A DNA stretch of 64,000 nucleotides from Tomocerus qinae (taxonomy: Eukaryota > Arthropoda > Collembola > Entomobryomorpha > Tomoceridae), in contig CM034546.1 in the NCBI GenBank assembly GCA_020055645.1, positions 104,677,812 through 104,741,811 on the forward strand. Reading direction: 5' to 3'. Positions 38,640 to 46,831 of the stretch are shown piece after piece. The notes beneath the pieces were generated by a model. That model had not been told where the DNA came from and did not search any database. It worked only from the letters and a program-made list of their open reading frames with translations. The position numbers and the translations under genes are program-made. Every line of letters begins with the position of its first letter. The stretch's first letter is position 1.

Positions 38640-41600
38640 TTGTGGTGCTATTGGTTTTGTCGGTGGTCTGTTAAGTAGTAGGGATTGTTTATGTAGCTAA
38701 GTATTCAGCACTATTCTGTATATGAATTATCTATGGATGTAGATTATAGATATTAGAGTAGTTGATACAGAGTGTTGCTAAAAGGATAACCAATCACTTT
38801 GATGGGTTGTGTCTGCGTCTTGTCTTGTCCGTTTACTTCCTTTGGTGGTAGCCAAGTGGAAGAAGTAAGTTTGGTGGACAGGGCAGAGTTGCTTTATTTT
38901 AACGGCTGAATGGTTCCCAAGCCGGAGTAAGTCTGGTCTGACTGTTATAGTGGTAGATAAAATGAAGTGCAGAGCTTAGAGTTCAATTTCTTTATTCTGC
39001 CTCGCTGATCTTTCTTTTTATCCTATACTTGTGTCAAAACAGATGTACTATATAATAATATGTGTCTATACACGCTAATGCAATCATATATAAATCTAAA
39101 AATATCTGAGTTAGATGCACTATCTATTTACTCGAGTATCAGTCTTTTAATCTCATCTTCAGTTGTGCAGTTGTGTTGTGTATGTTTATTTGTGTCTTGT
39201 CTTATGCTCTCTTATGTTTTGTTTGAATAATAAGATACACATGGTAATACTTATAAAATTCTGAAATACATTATAGGAAAATGAGAATTGAGCAAACTAA
39301 CTCAGCACAGCTCGTTTTGTCACTCTACTTCCACTGTCTGTAGCAATTACATTAGAATTTGTTTATACAAACTCGACTCATCCCATTTTCGAATACTTTC
39401 CTTGAAGATTCCAACTTATCTAACATTGAAGATGTAGCCAAAAGTAGATTACGTGCAATAGCATCTATTACATAGCTGTCTCTAATATAAGTCTTACATA
39501 TTCTCTGGTAAATCAATATCAATACAATTTCGCTGACGCCCGTTGTTGATTGAATTTTTATATTGAGCTCTTAGATCATGCATAGCTTATATTTGATTTG
39601 ATAGAGTGTCTATATACAAACCTGACACGTTTATATTTCACACTTCTGTTTATTCGCATCACACAGGTAGTATCTTTTTATATCTCGTAATATACAAGGT
39701 ACATGTTCGCATAAGAATTTATACTCAATGGGATTAGTAGTAACGGCTTAAGACATTCTATATTTATTCCGACTATACGGTTTGATTTTCGGTGCCACTA
39801 AAAACACGTATAATGTCAGCATCTTCTGTACATTCTCATCCCAAATTGATCTTCCCTTATTATTCTTTTCTTAGTCTCAAACAGCGAAGACGAGATAATT
39901 TCGTTGGAATTCTCGAGTTTTTTCTCTCTCTCTCTCGTCGACTGAATGATGCATAAGTACTTTACCAATAGTGCTAGCTGCGAAAAAGATGAAGTTCTGT
40001 GAATCTATTTCTCTGGAGGGGAGCATGAAGAGAAAATCAATGACGGGGCGTATTGTAAAGTTTTCGGATTTTACACTTTCCACGAAATTAAAGGAAATGC
40101 TATACATTAGCTAAGCTATCTAAGGCAAACCGAGGAAGGATTATTGCAAGGCAAATGCGGCGACACTAGTCAACTCCTTCTTGTTAAAACAGCACAGTTG
40201 CGACAGAAATTGCACCAGATAGAAGAGAATGTACTATTTGTAAATATAACTATCATTACTCTTGATATAGCTAGAGGGGCAGCCATTATATAGATTTATT
40301 TAGGCGAATGCAAACACAAAAGGGTTTTCATTCATTTTGACTCCCAAGCATAAAAGACAGCTGTAATTTCTTTTATTTTCCTTCTCCAACTGCAAACAAA
40401 AAACTTTCGAGCATTCTCTACATCAAAGCAAGTCAATTGACTGATTTTAACTAAGTGGATACAAAATACAGGTACAATACTCCTACTACTAAAGATAGAT
40501 TGAAATGTACTGCCGGTAGAGACCTACGAGACTCCCTACCAGAGCAAATTGAATATCTCTTGTTATTTCCTACTCCTACTTGCTACAAAACTCTTCTGTT
40601 CAAAATGTTAATTATGTTTTTCCTTTACCTATGCAATGAACATTTTCTGCTTTTGTTCATCTAACTTACGTAGGTAATTTAACTAATAGGATCTTTGATC
40701 TTTTCCTTTGCAAACCTAAGCAGATTTGCACATATCAATTCAGCACATTTTTTTGCTGAATAAGTTCTGTTTTTTCAACGAGTTATTTTGTCTCGTATAT
40801 ATTACAAGTTTTACATGTGCAAATAATATTGAGAATTAGAAGTGATTCCCAGTATAAAATGTTAAAAATATATATCAAAGGTACAAAGCGCTAATATTTA
40901 GACTACATGTTACATAGATGCAGCCATTTGTTAGCGGAACTGATCTTAGGTAAGCTTTACTAACAATGTATATTTAGGTACCTAATTACACTACATCCTA
41001 AATCGTAGATCAGATAACGTTGAATAGTGTACAATCAGTACTTTAACAGAATTTAGTAGCTGCACAACAAGCAGTAGCTCTCTGCTTGAATAAGTCACAA
41101 CAGAAAGATAATCAAAGCTTAGCTGGCTGAGCTTAGGAGCTTTACCTATTTACTATGGCATGAAACGATTATGTACTTTACTTTTCATTCTCATTGTCAG
41201 TAGTGCAGCTAGGTGTAACTGTAGCAGTTGTAAAAAGCAGGTATGCACAATTAAAAGATAACAACAGTTGAGAATTGGGATTTAAGTACGCAGCAACCAA
41301 TACAAAGTGAGATTTTTAAGACTAATAATTATTAAGTTGTTAAATAATACATGCACTAGGAAACAATAATCAAAAAGTACTATGGCTTGTCACAATATTA
41401 TAACTACCTATGTATAATTTTACACTTTTTAGGTACACACAGTGTGTAAATAGTAGCACACACATACTTGCATTTTTTAATATGCAATGTGGACTATTAT
41501 AACTAAACTCTGTGGTACCTTAATAAATCTGTTATGAATTGAGAGTAGACATATACAATGCGTTTTTATTTACGACTGTGTGGTATATTAATTAAAGCAT

Positions 41601-41687
41601 TAATGCTATTAGCCAGTAATTATTGAGTTAAAACGTTGGAAAACGCAGTGTGAAACGATCACCAGTAGTCCCAACAATTTTTGCAAG
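38640..41687. other. Mostly non-coding region up to the DIRS insertion
   Basis: Holds one candidate ORF (39,877-40,107, minus) and a short CT run at about 39,923-39,937. No other gene or repeat is recognised. Confidence 0.4.
39877..40107 (-). CDS. Small ORF, 76 aa, unknown
   Basis: The ATG-initiated frame begins MYSISFNFVESVKSENFTIR, has an apolar middle (VIDFLFMLP, FIFFAASTIG) and a charged stretch DEREREKTRE that comes from the CT/GA microsatellite. The region is slightly GC-richer than its flanks. A GGTAAAG donor-like site follows STIG, so the first 55 or so codons could be an exon. No family is recognised. Confidence 0.22.
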   Translation of the reverse strand: MYSISFNFVESVKSENFTIRPVIDFLFMLPSREIDSQNFIFFAASTIGKVLMHHSVDEREREKTREFQRNYLVFAV

Positions 41688-41770
41688 TGTAATTGGAGAT
41701 TATGCGAGCATCGCCCGAAGGGCGATGTGAAGCATAATCAGAATTATATGAGTCTTCCGAAGTCGGAAGA
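41688..41770. repeat. Left outer end of the DIRS element with two hairpins
   Basis: Lies outside the 117-bp inverted repeat and has no counterpart at the right end. It contains CATCGCCCGAAGGGCGATG (41,709-41,727) and a second stem GTCTTCCG/CGGAAGAC (41,752-41,771) with a 4-base loop. The whole segment is copied in reverse complement in the internal complementary region. Confidence 0.88.
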
Positions 41771-41887
41771 CATCACAGTTAACTCCGTAGTACGCTAATC
41801 TATCGCTAGAGAGAGCCCTATTTTTTAAAGCCTGCCAAGGAAAGAAGCTGCTACGCCTGCTGGTGCGCCCCCGTAGTAATGCCATTG
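41771..41887 (+). repeat. DIRS inverted terminal repeat, left copy
   Basis: 117 bp from CATCACAGTTAACTCCG to GTAATGCCATTG. By eye it is the exact reverse complement of 46,686-46,802. This is the 3' terminal repeat relative to the ORFs. Confidence 0.93.
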
Positions 41888-41943
41888 TTTCAAAACTTCG
41901 AGACGAGGAAAAAGTGACCACAAAAGGGGGAGGGACGGTGGGT

Positions 41944-42077
41944 TGTGATGTCTTCCGACTTCGGAAGACTCATATAATTCTGATTATGCTTCACATCGCC
42001 CTTCGGGCGATGCTCGCATAATCTCCAATTACATTTCGTCTTCCTCCGTCTACATACATCACAGTTAACTCCGTAGT
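41944..42077. repeat. DIRS internal complementary region
   Basis: First part (to about 42,035) is the reverse complement of the left outer end. Second part is the reverse complement of the right outer end and the start of the right inverted repeat. The two meet at ATTACA, the complement of the TGTAAT at both borders. It therefore records the sequence of joined ends, the template expected for circularising a DIRS intermediate. Confidence 0.9.
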
Positions 42078-42189
42078 TATTTAAAGCAACCGAGTCGAGA
42101 AGCCAGTCCATTTTAGAGACAAATTATTTTTATTTGTGATTAATAGTTGTTACATTTAAAGAATTTAATTAATTTCTTATACAATAAGT

Positions 42190-43149
42190 TTATAAACTTA
42201 AGACATTCAAAGCAAATTCTGAACGATTATCTATAGGTTTATTGTAATGTCGAGCAAATGTCTTGGAACCCTGTGACCATCCCGCACGCTGAAAAATAGT
42301 GTCTAATGAAACACCGTTTTTCAGCGCTTTTGAGGTTGACGAATGTCGAAAGCTGTGTGCCTTATAAACTGTCGAATCTATTCCTGCATTTTTAAGAACC
42401 TCTGTAAGCCAACGACTAATCGTTTGGGTGGAAACAGGCCCATGAGGGCTATGTAAACTTAGTAAAAGTTGGTCATGTTTCCTTATATCTTTTGTTCGGG
42501 CTAAGTACATTTTTAATGTCCTTACAACGCACAATTTTATTTCATTTGGGTAGGGTGGTAAAATCAAAACTGGATTAACTTTCCCAATTTTTGTTGTCTT
42601 TAGTTGCTTCTTTATTATAATTTCTACATTATCCCCAAACTGAATATTCTGTATACAGATTCCAGACAAAGTCTGTACTCTTTGAGCTGTTACCAAAGAT
42701 AAAAGTCCTACTAGCTTAAGTGTTAAATCTTTGAATGACAAAATTTCATTGTCATTCCATGATTGAAATAATTGTAAAACTTTATTGGCATCCCACGTCA
42801 AATTATAACGGGGCTGAGGGGGATTTAATCTACTTACACCTTTCATAAACCTAATAACTAATGGATGTTGTCCAATTTTTTCACCATCTACTGAATTTAG
42901 AACAGTAGATAAAGCTGAACGAGCTGTATTTATAGACATATAACCTAATCCCTTTTTAAATAACATATTTAAAAATCCTAAGATTAAATTCACGTTTGGA
43001 TCCCAAGGGTTTTTACTTAAATCTTTACAATAACTAAACCACCTATTTAAATGACATTCATACTGCTTCCAGCTAGATTTGGAACAAGAAGCCATAAGAA
43101 TTTTTGTAACATCTTCATTCAAGTTCATATTTTCATACGCTTGTTGCAT
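42190..43149 (-). CDS. DIRS tyrosine recombinase
   Basis: 319 residues from the ATG at 43,149 to TAA. It would cut and join element ends and target in place of an integrase. The N-terminal half (about 10-110) reads as the helical core-binding domain (SWKQYECHLNRWFSY, SINTARSALSTVL). The catalytic half has the full tyrosine-recombinase set: Arg157 in VTAQRVQTL, His265 and Arg268 in AHSFRHSSTSKAL, Trp291 in RAGWSQGSKTF and the nucleophile Tyr302 in ARHYNKP. The length is normal for DIRS recombinases. Its start overlaps the end of the RT ORF by 25 bases in another frame, so expression probably needs re-initiation, frameshifting or a subgenomic transcript. No broken codon or missing catalytic residue is seen. 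Confidence 0.93.
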   Translation of the reverse strand: MQQAYENMNLNEDVTKILMASCSKSSWKQYECHLNRWFSYCKDLSKNPWDPNVNLILGFLNMLFKKGLGYMSINTARSALSTVLNSVDGEKIGQHPLVIRFMKGVSRLNPPQPRYNLTWDANKVLQLFQSWNDNEILSFKDLTLKLVGLLSLVTAQRVQTLSGICIQNIQFGDNVEIIIKKQLKTTKIGKVNPVLILPPYPNEIKLCVVRTLKMYLARTKDIRKHDQLLLSLHSPHGPVSTQTISRWLTEVLKNAGIDSTVYKAHSFRHSSTSKALKNGVSLDTIFQRAGWSQGSKTFARHYNKPIDNRSEFALNVLSL

Positions 43150-45032
43150 AATACTGCAGCGGCTAGGAACAGCTTTTTGTGCAAAGGATGAGGCCTATTA
43201 GAATAAGGACATAATATTAATGACTTATTTGGAAAAAATATATGTATCTGCGATACAGCTAACCTGCAAAACACAGGATACCAAGATTGAGTCTTCCAAA
43301 GTGGAACGACAACAATACCTTTGCAACCCTCATTTCGAATTTTGTTTAATACTCTAGGAATGAGGGCAAATGGAGGGAATGCATAAAAATACTCCTTCCA
43401 TTCTCGGGTGAAAGCATCTGTCCACTCTGCCTCAGGATTTGGAACCCAAGATACAAACCTTGTGCATTGTCTTGTATTTTGGGTAGCAAATAAATCAATT
43501 TTTGGATATTTGAACTTCTTACATAGTAAATTGAAAGCTTTTCTATTTAACTGAAAATCTGAAGTGTCTAATTCAGATCTCGATTCTCTATCTGCTACTG
43601 TATTTTGTGCTGTGGGAATATATGACGCTACTATGTATATCTTGTGCCTTTCACACCATTTCCAAATAATTTTTGCTACTTTATGACATATAGTTGACCT
43701 ACACCCTCCAAATCTATTGATATATGCAACAGCCGTTGTATTGTCAACCCGTAACATTATATTTTGGTCATTTTTACTAACAAATGTTTGTAAGCCATTA
43801 TACACAGCTAAGAGTTCCAGGACATTAATATGATATTTTCTCTGATCAAAAGTCCAATTCCCATGAGCAGTTCTACCTTTACATACAGCTCCCCAACCAG
43901 AAAGAGAAGCATCAGTGGTTATTTCAAGTGTAAAGGCGTCACAACGAATAATATTATAACTTCTAGGTACATTAAGTACCCACCAATACAAATCTGCTTT
44001 ACTCTCACTACTTAGCTGCATTAACCCATCGAAATTTCCATTATTATTCCTAAGTGCCATCGTTTTTTCAAATTCCAATTGACGAACATATAATTGTCCA
44101 TAGGCTACTGCCGGAGCTGCTGCAATTAGTATACCAACTAATTGTGCCAATTGGGAAATTATAATATTCTCGTTTATAATAACAGAATTACATAACTGCA
44201 AAATCTTTTGCCTTTTTGAGTCTGGTAATGAGATCGTCATGCTAATAGAATTGAAAATAAAACCTAGATATTTTACTTCTTGTGTAGGTGTTAATTGTGA
44301 TTTCTCGTGGTTAATTTTTAAGCCTAAATAATGGTAGAGGTCTATAGTTGCCTGTAAATTATTTTTACATTCTTGGTATGTGTAACCCAACAAAAGACAA
44401 TCATCTAAAAAACTGACAGACATATAGCCCCTTTCTCTTAAATAAGCCAAAACCGGACGCATAATTTTTGTAAATAAACGTGGAGCTACATTTAGACCAA
44501 ATGGTAAACAAGTGTATTGGTACAGTTTTCCTTCCCATCTAAAGCGCAAATACTTTTGATGATGTTTTGCTATTGCAATAAGATGGTAGGCATCTTTTTG
44601 GTCAATGACTGCCATAAAACTATCTTTGATCATTATATTACATACTGATCGATAGTCCTCCATTTTAAAATGAGGGCAATCTATAAATTCATTTAAGTCT
44701 TTTAAATTAATTACTAGTCTATGAGTTCCATCAGGTTTTGGAACAGTAAAAATTTTTGATATATACTGTCCTATCTCATCACAAACTTGCACTACAGCGC
44801 CAATATCTATTAACTTTTTTATAGAGTTATCTACAATGATCTTTTCTTTTTCACTAATCTTGGGATACTTTGGTTCACAGGATTGGATTGGCCATACTTT
44901 AAATGGTATTTCAAATCCTTTTATAGCATTCAATACATACTGATCATTAGTTATTTCACTCCATGCCTCATAATAATTTTTTAGAGTTGCTGCATATTTT
45001 ATTACCGCATTTATGCACTCTCCTTCTTCCAT
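43125..45032 (-). CDS. DIRS reverse transcriptase-RNase H with C-terminal methyltransferase-like domain
   Basis: 635 residues from the ATG at 45,032 to TAG. RT spans about 60-280: VPKPDGTHRLVINLKDLN, motif A IDQKDAYHLI (Asp144), CLPFGLNVAPRLFTK, and the catalytic FLDD (208-211). RNase H spans about 368-485: ITTDASLSGWGAV (Asp374), HINVLELLAV (Glu406), RVDNTTAVAYINR (Asp430), and TVADRESR (Asp481), so all acidic residues are present. The C-terminal part (about 505-630) with KIDLFATQNTRQ, DAFTREW, YAFPPFALIPRVL and VVVPLWKTQSWYP matches the adenine-methyltransferase-like domain of DIRS elements, FPPF replacing the (D/N)PP(Y/W) motif. It has no integrase or protease, as expected. Overlaps Gag by 22 bases. 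Confidence 0.94.
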   Translation of the reverse strand: MEEGECINAVIKYAATLKNYYEAWSEITNDQYVLNAIKGFEIPFKVWPIQSCEPKYPKISEKEKIIVDNSIKKLIDIGAVVQVCDEIGQYISKIFTVPKPDGTHRLVINLKDLNEFIDCPHFKMEDYRSVCNIMIKDSFMAVIDQKDAYHLIAIAKHHQKYLRFRWEGKLYQYTCLPFGLNVAPRLFTKIMRPVLAYLRERGYMSVSFLDDCLLLGYTYQECKNNLQATIDLYHYLGLKINHEKSQLTPTQEVKYLGFIFNSISMTISLPDSKRQKILQLCNSVIINENIIISQLAQLVGILIAAAPAVAYGQLYVRQLEFEKTMALRNNNGNFDGLMQLSSESKADLYWWVLNVPRSYNIIRCDAFTLEITTDASLSGWGAVCKGRTAHGNWTFDQRKYHINVLELLAVYNGLQTFVSKNDQNIMLRVDNTTAVAYINRFGGCRSTICHKVAKIIWKWCERHKIYIVASYIPTAQNTVADRESRSELDTSDFQLNRKAFNLLCKKFKYPKIDLFATQNTRQCTRFVSWVPNPEAEWTDAFTREWKEYFYAFPPFALIPRVLNKIRNEGCKGIVVVPLWKTQSWYPVFCRLAVSQIHIFFPNKSLILCPYSNRPHPLHKKLFLAAAVLCNKRMKI

Positions 45033-46111
45033 CCGTTGACGTTTTGATTCTTTTTGTTGAAGCTGGGCTTCTGATATGGATGGAATTTGTTGCTCGCGTG
45101 ATATGAGTGAAAGTTGTTGCCCTGATTGAGACGATGACCTACTCCGCGACCTCGTCCTGGGCCTCTCCAGTTTAAAGATCCCCGTTGAGCATTTGGGACA
45201 AATCTTGACGCCAAGTTCTTTGTGTTCTTAAAGTTGTCACGTTTCACGATGTTACAGACGGATTTAGTAGCTTTCAAGCTTTCAGATAAATCGTCTCCGA
45301 AGAGAAACTCGGTGACTGCAATTTTTGTAGAGCAAATTCCTTTATACTCGTGATTTAAATTGGGTTTAATTTCATTTCTTCGTTTCAAATTGCATTCCCG
45401 AAACCCGACAGCTAATGCAGACGCGCCGTCAATTGTTAATTTAATAATATCTTTTGATATTTCTGTAGGTAGAGTTTCTGCCTTAGAGGCTATCAATTCG
45501 GCTGTTTTGGCGAAACAAATTATCCCCATTGATAACGACTTTTGGATTTGCTGCCACTTGGCATCCTCTGCTCTTGCTGTTGATGACAACTGGTTCCATA
45601 TTTCAGGGTTTACTCTTGGTACTCCCAAAAGTTTTGCATTTTCGGGCACTTTTAATTTGTCTTTAACCGCCTCTGTATCTTTAATATTTGATCGAGTGAT
45701 TACGCTTTCAAAGCTTTTTGCAATCTCGCTCATCAAAGGTGGGCCCACCTCTGCGTCTTCGTCACTTTGATTTAATATATCCAACAATTGGGATTGTTTT
45801 TCTTTTCCCTCAGTATTTTCCTCATCTTTTTTGTCTTGCGGCAATAACTTTGATATTAAATTTTCATAATCGTTATTATCAGATGAATCATCTTCGTGGT
45901 GGCCATATTCAAAATCATTTTGTTCAATAAAATCTGGTTGACTCTCTTCGGTCAAAGATTGAACGAGATTTGTTAAAGCTCCAACTGCAGTTGGCAATTC
46001 TTTCAATGAATTCAAAATTTCAGCATGTCCCTTCACTGTCTTTGACAGCGATACAACTTGAGAAAGTAAGGACCCTTCCTGGGCTGCTGCCCCCGTAATT
46101 AAATCGGTCAT
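45011..46111 (-). CDS. DIRS Gag-like protein
   Basis: 366 residues from the ATG at 46,111; a GTG just upstream is ignored. The N terminus is helical, followed by an acidic stretch with EDDSSDNNDYE and a conserved-looking core (VPRVNPEIWNQLSSTARAED, then QIQKSLSMGI) like the structural ORF of PAT/DIRS elements. The C terminus is Arg/Gly and Lys/Asn/His-rich (RGPGRGRGVGHR) and probably binds nucleic acid in place of a zinc knuckle; no CCHC is present. It would assemble the element's RNA particle. The final 22 bases overlap the RT ORF, a compact arrangement implying translational coupling. It is the first ORF after the palindrome-rich leader. Confidence 0.85.
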   Translation of the reverse strand: MTDLITGAAAQEGSLLSQVVSLSKTVKGHAEILNSLKELPTAVGALTNLVQSLTEESQPDFIEQNDFEYGHHEDDSSDNNDYENLISKLLPQDKKDEENTEGKEKQSQLLDILNQSDEDAEVGPPLMSEIAKSFESVITRSNIKDTEAVKDKLKVPENAKLLGVPRVNPEIWNQLSSTARAEDAKWQQIQKSLSMGIICFAKTAELIASKAETLPTEISKDIIKLTIDGASALAVGFRECNLKRRNEIKPNLNHEYKGICSTKIAVTEFLFGDDLSESLKATKSVCNIVKRDNFKNTKNLASRFVPNAQRGSLNWRGPGRGRGVGHRLNQGNNFHSYHASNKFHPYQKPSFNKKNQNVNGWKKESA

Positions 46112-46309
46112 CACTTCCGTAGCTGATGATTGATTGGTCTTTTCAAGTTTTCCACAAGAGTTACTGTTAATATAGTAATTATTTTAATATATATTTATAT
46201 ATATTTCTTTTATTCCATTTTTTGGGAGGATTATACTCAACAGTCCCTAGCAATTCTCTTTGTCTAAAAAGGAATTTCGGTACAGGGCTCTTTGTCCCAA
46301 CTGTTGATC

Positions 46310-46475
46310 GTATTGTCACACAATACGAAATGACTGCTAGTGTTGTTGCACAACACCAAAATTGCTTATGTTGTCACACAACATACAAATATCTGCTTGT
46401 GTTGTCACACAACACGAATATAACTGCTTGTGTTGTCACACAACACAAAAAAATGACTGTATTGTCACACAATAC
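46310..46475. repeat. Six covarying palindromes at about 30-bp spacing in the DIRS leader
   Basis: 17-bp palindromes with 7-bp stems and a 3-base loop start at 46,310, 46,340, 46,368, 46,399, 46,430 and 46,459. The stems are GTATTGT/ACAATAC (first, sixth), GTGTTGT/ACAACAC (second, fourth, fifth) and ATGTTGT/ACAACAT (third). Every change is matched on the other arm. The spacers often contain ACTGCT or TTGCTT, so the full unit is a tandem repeat of 28-31 bp. It lies between the terminal repeat and the Gag start. Confidence 0.93.
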
Positions 46476-46500
46476 AAATTTTTTATTTATCCGATTATTG

Positions 46501-46522
46501 TTTTTTTTTTTTTTTTTTTTTT
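46501..46522. repeat. T22 homopolymer (A22 on the element strand)
   Basis: Twenty-two T residues followed by GGGG inside the DIRS leader, between the palindrome array and the terminal repeat. On the element's coding strand this reads CCCC then A22. Confidence 0.9.
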
Positions 46523-46685
46523 GGGGTGAAAGTGGTCATAAAAAAACTTACCCAGCGTTTTCCGTCTTATCCATTTTGGATTGGTCCTTGGCACTTCTAG
46601 GCATTTTTATTAAAATTTCGACAAAACTTTTTAGTGATTCACAGAGCACATTTCCTAGGTGTTCTCTCTCGTGCTATAGAATTAA

Positions 46686-46802
46686 CAATGGCATTACTAC
46701 GGGGGCGCACCAGCAGGCGTAGCAGCTTCTTTCCTTGGCAGGCTTTAAAAAATAGGGCTCTCTCTAGCGATAGATTAGCGTACTACGGAGTTAACTGTGA
46801 TG
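46686..46802 (-). repeat. DIRS inverted terminal repeat, right copy
   Basis: 117 bp, the exact reverse complement of 41,771-41,887 by eye. This is the 5' repeat relative to the ORFs and the likely site of the element promoter. It is followed by 29 outer bases (46,803-46,831) that are also copied in the internal complementary region. Confidence 0.93.
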
Positions 46803-46831
46803 TATGTAGACGGAGGAAGACGAAATGTAAT

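Larger units (their letters stand above)
41688..46831 (-). mobile_element. Complete DIRS-type tyrosine-recombinase retrotransposon
   Basis: About 5.1 kb. In element order (minus strand): right-end inverted repeat, leader with six palindromes and a T22/A22 run, Gag-like ORF, RT/RNase H/methyltransferase-like ORF, tyrosine recombinase ORF, internal complementary region, left-end inverted repeat. All three ORFs are open, with overlaps of about 22-25 bases. The inverted repeats match over 117 bp, and the internal region is complementary to both outer ends, as expected for DIRS elements, which replicate through circular DNA and integrate with a recombinase instead of an integrase. Both borders carry TGTAAT (41,688-41,693; 46,826-46,831). 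The intact frames and identical repeats suggest a recent, possibly still competent insertion. Confidence 0.93.

Noticed and set aside
45360..45930. Plus-strand frames of 136 and 70 residues
   Set aside because: Antisense shadows of the DIRS Gag-like ORF.
41688..46831. LTR retrotransposon or endogenous retrovirus
   Set aside because: Terminal repeats are inverted, not direct. There is no protease, integrase or envelope, and a tyrosine recombinase is present.
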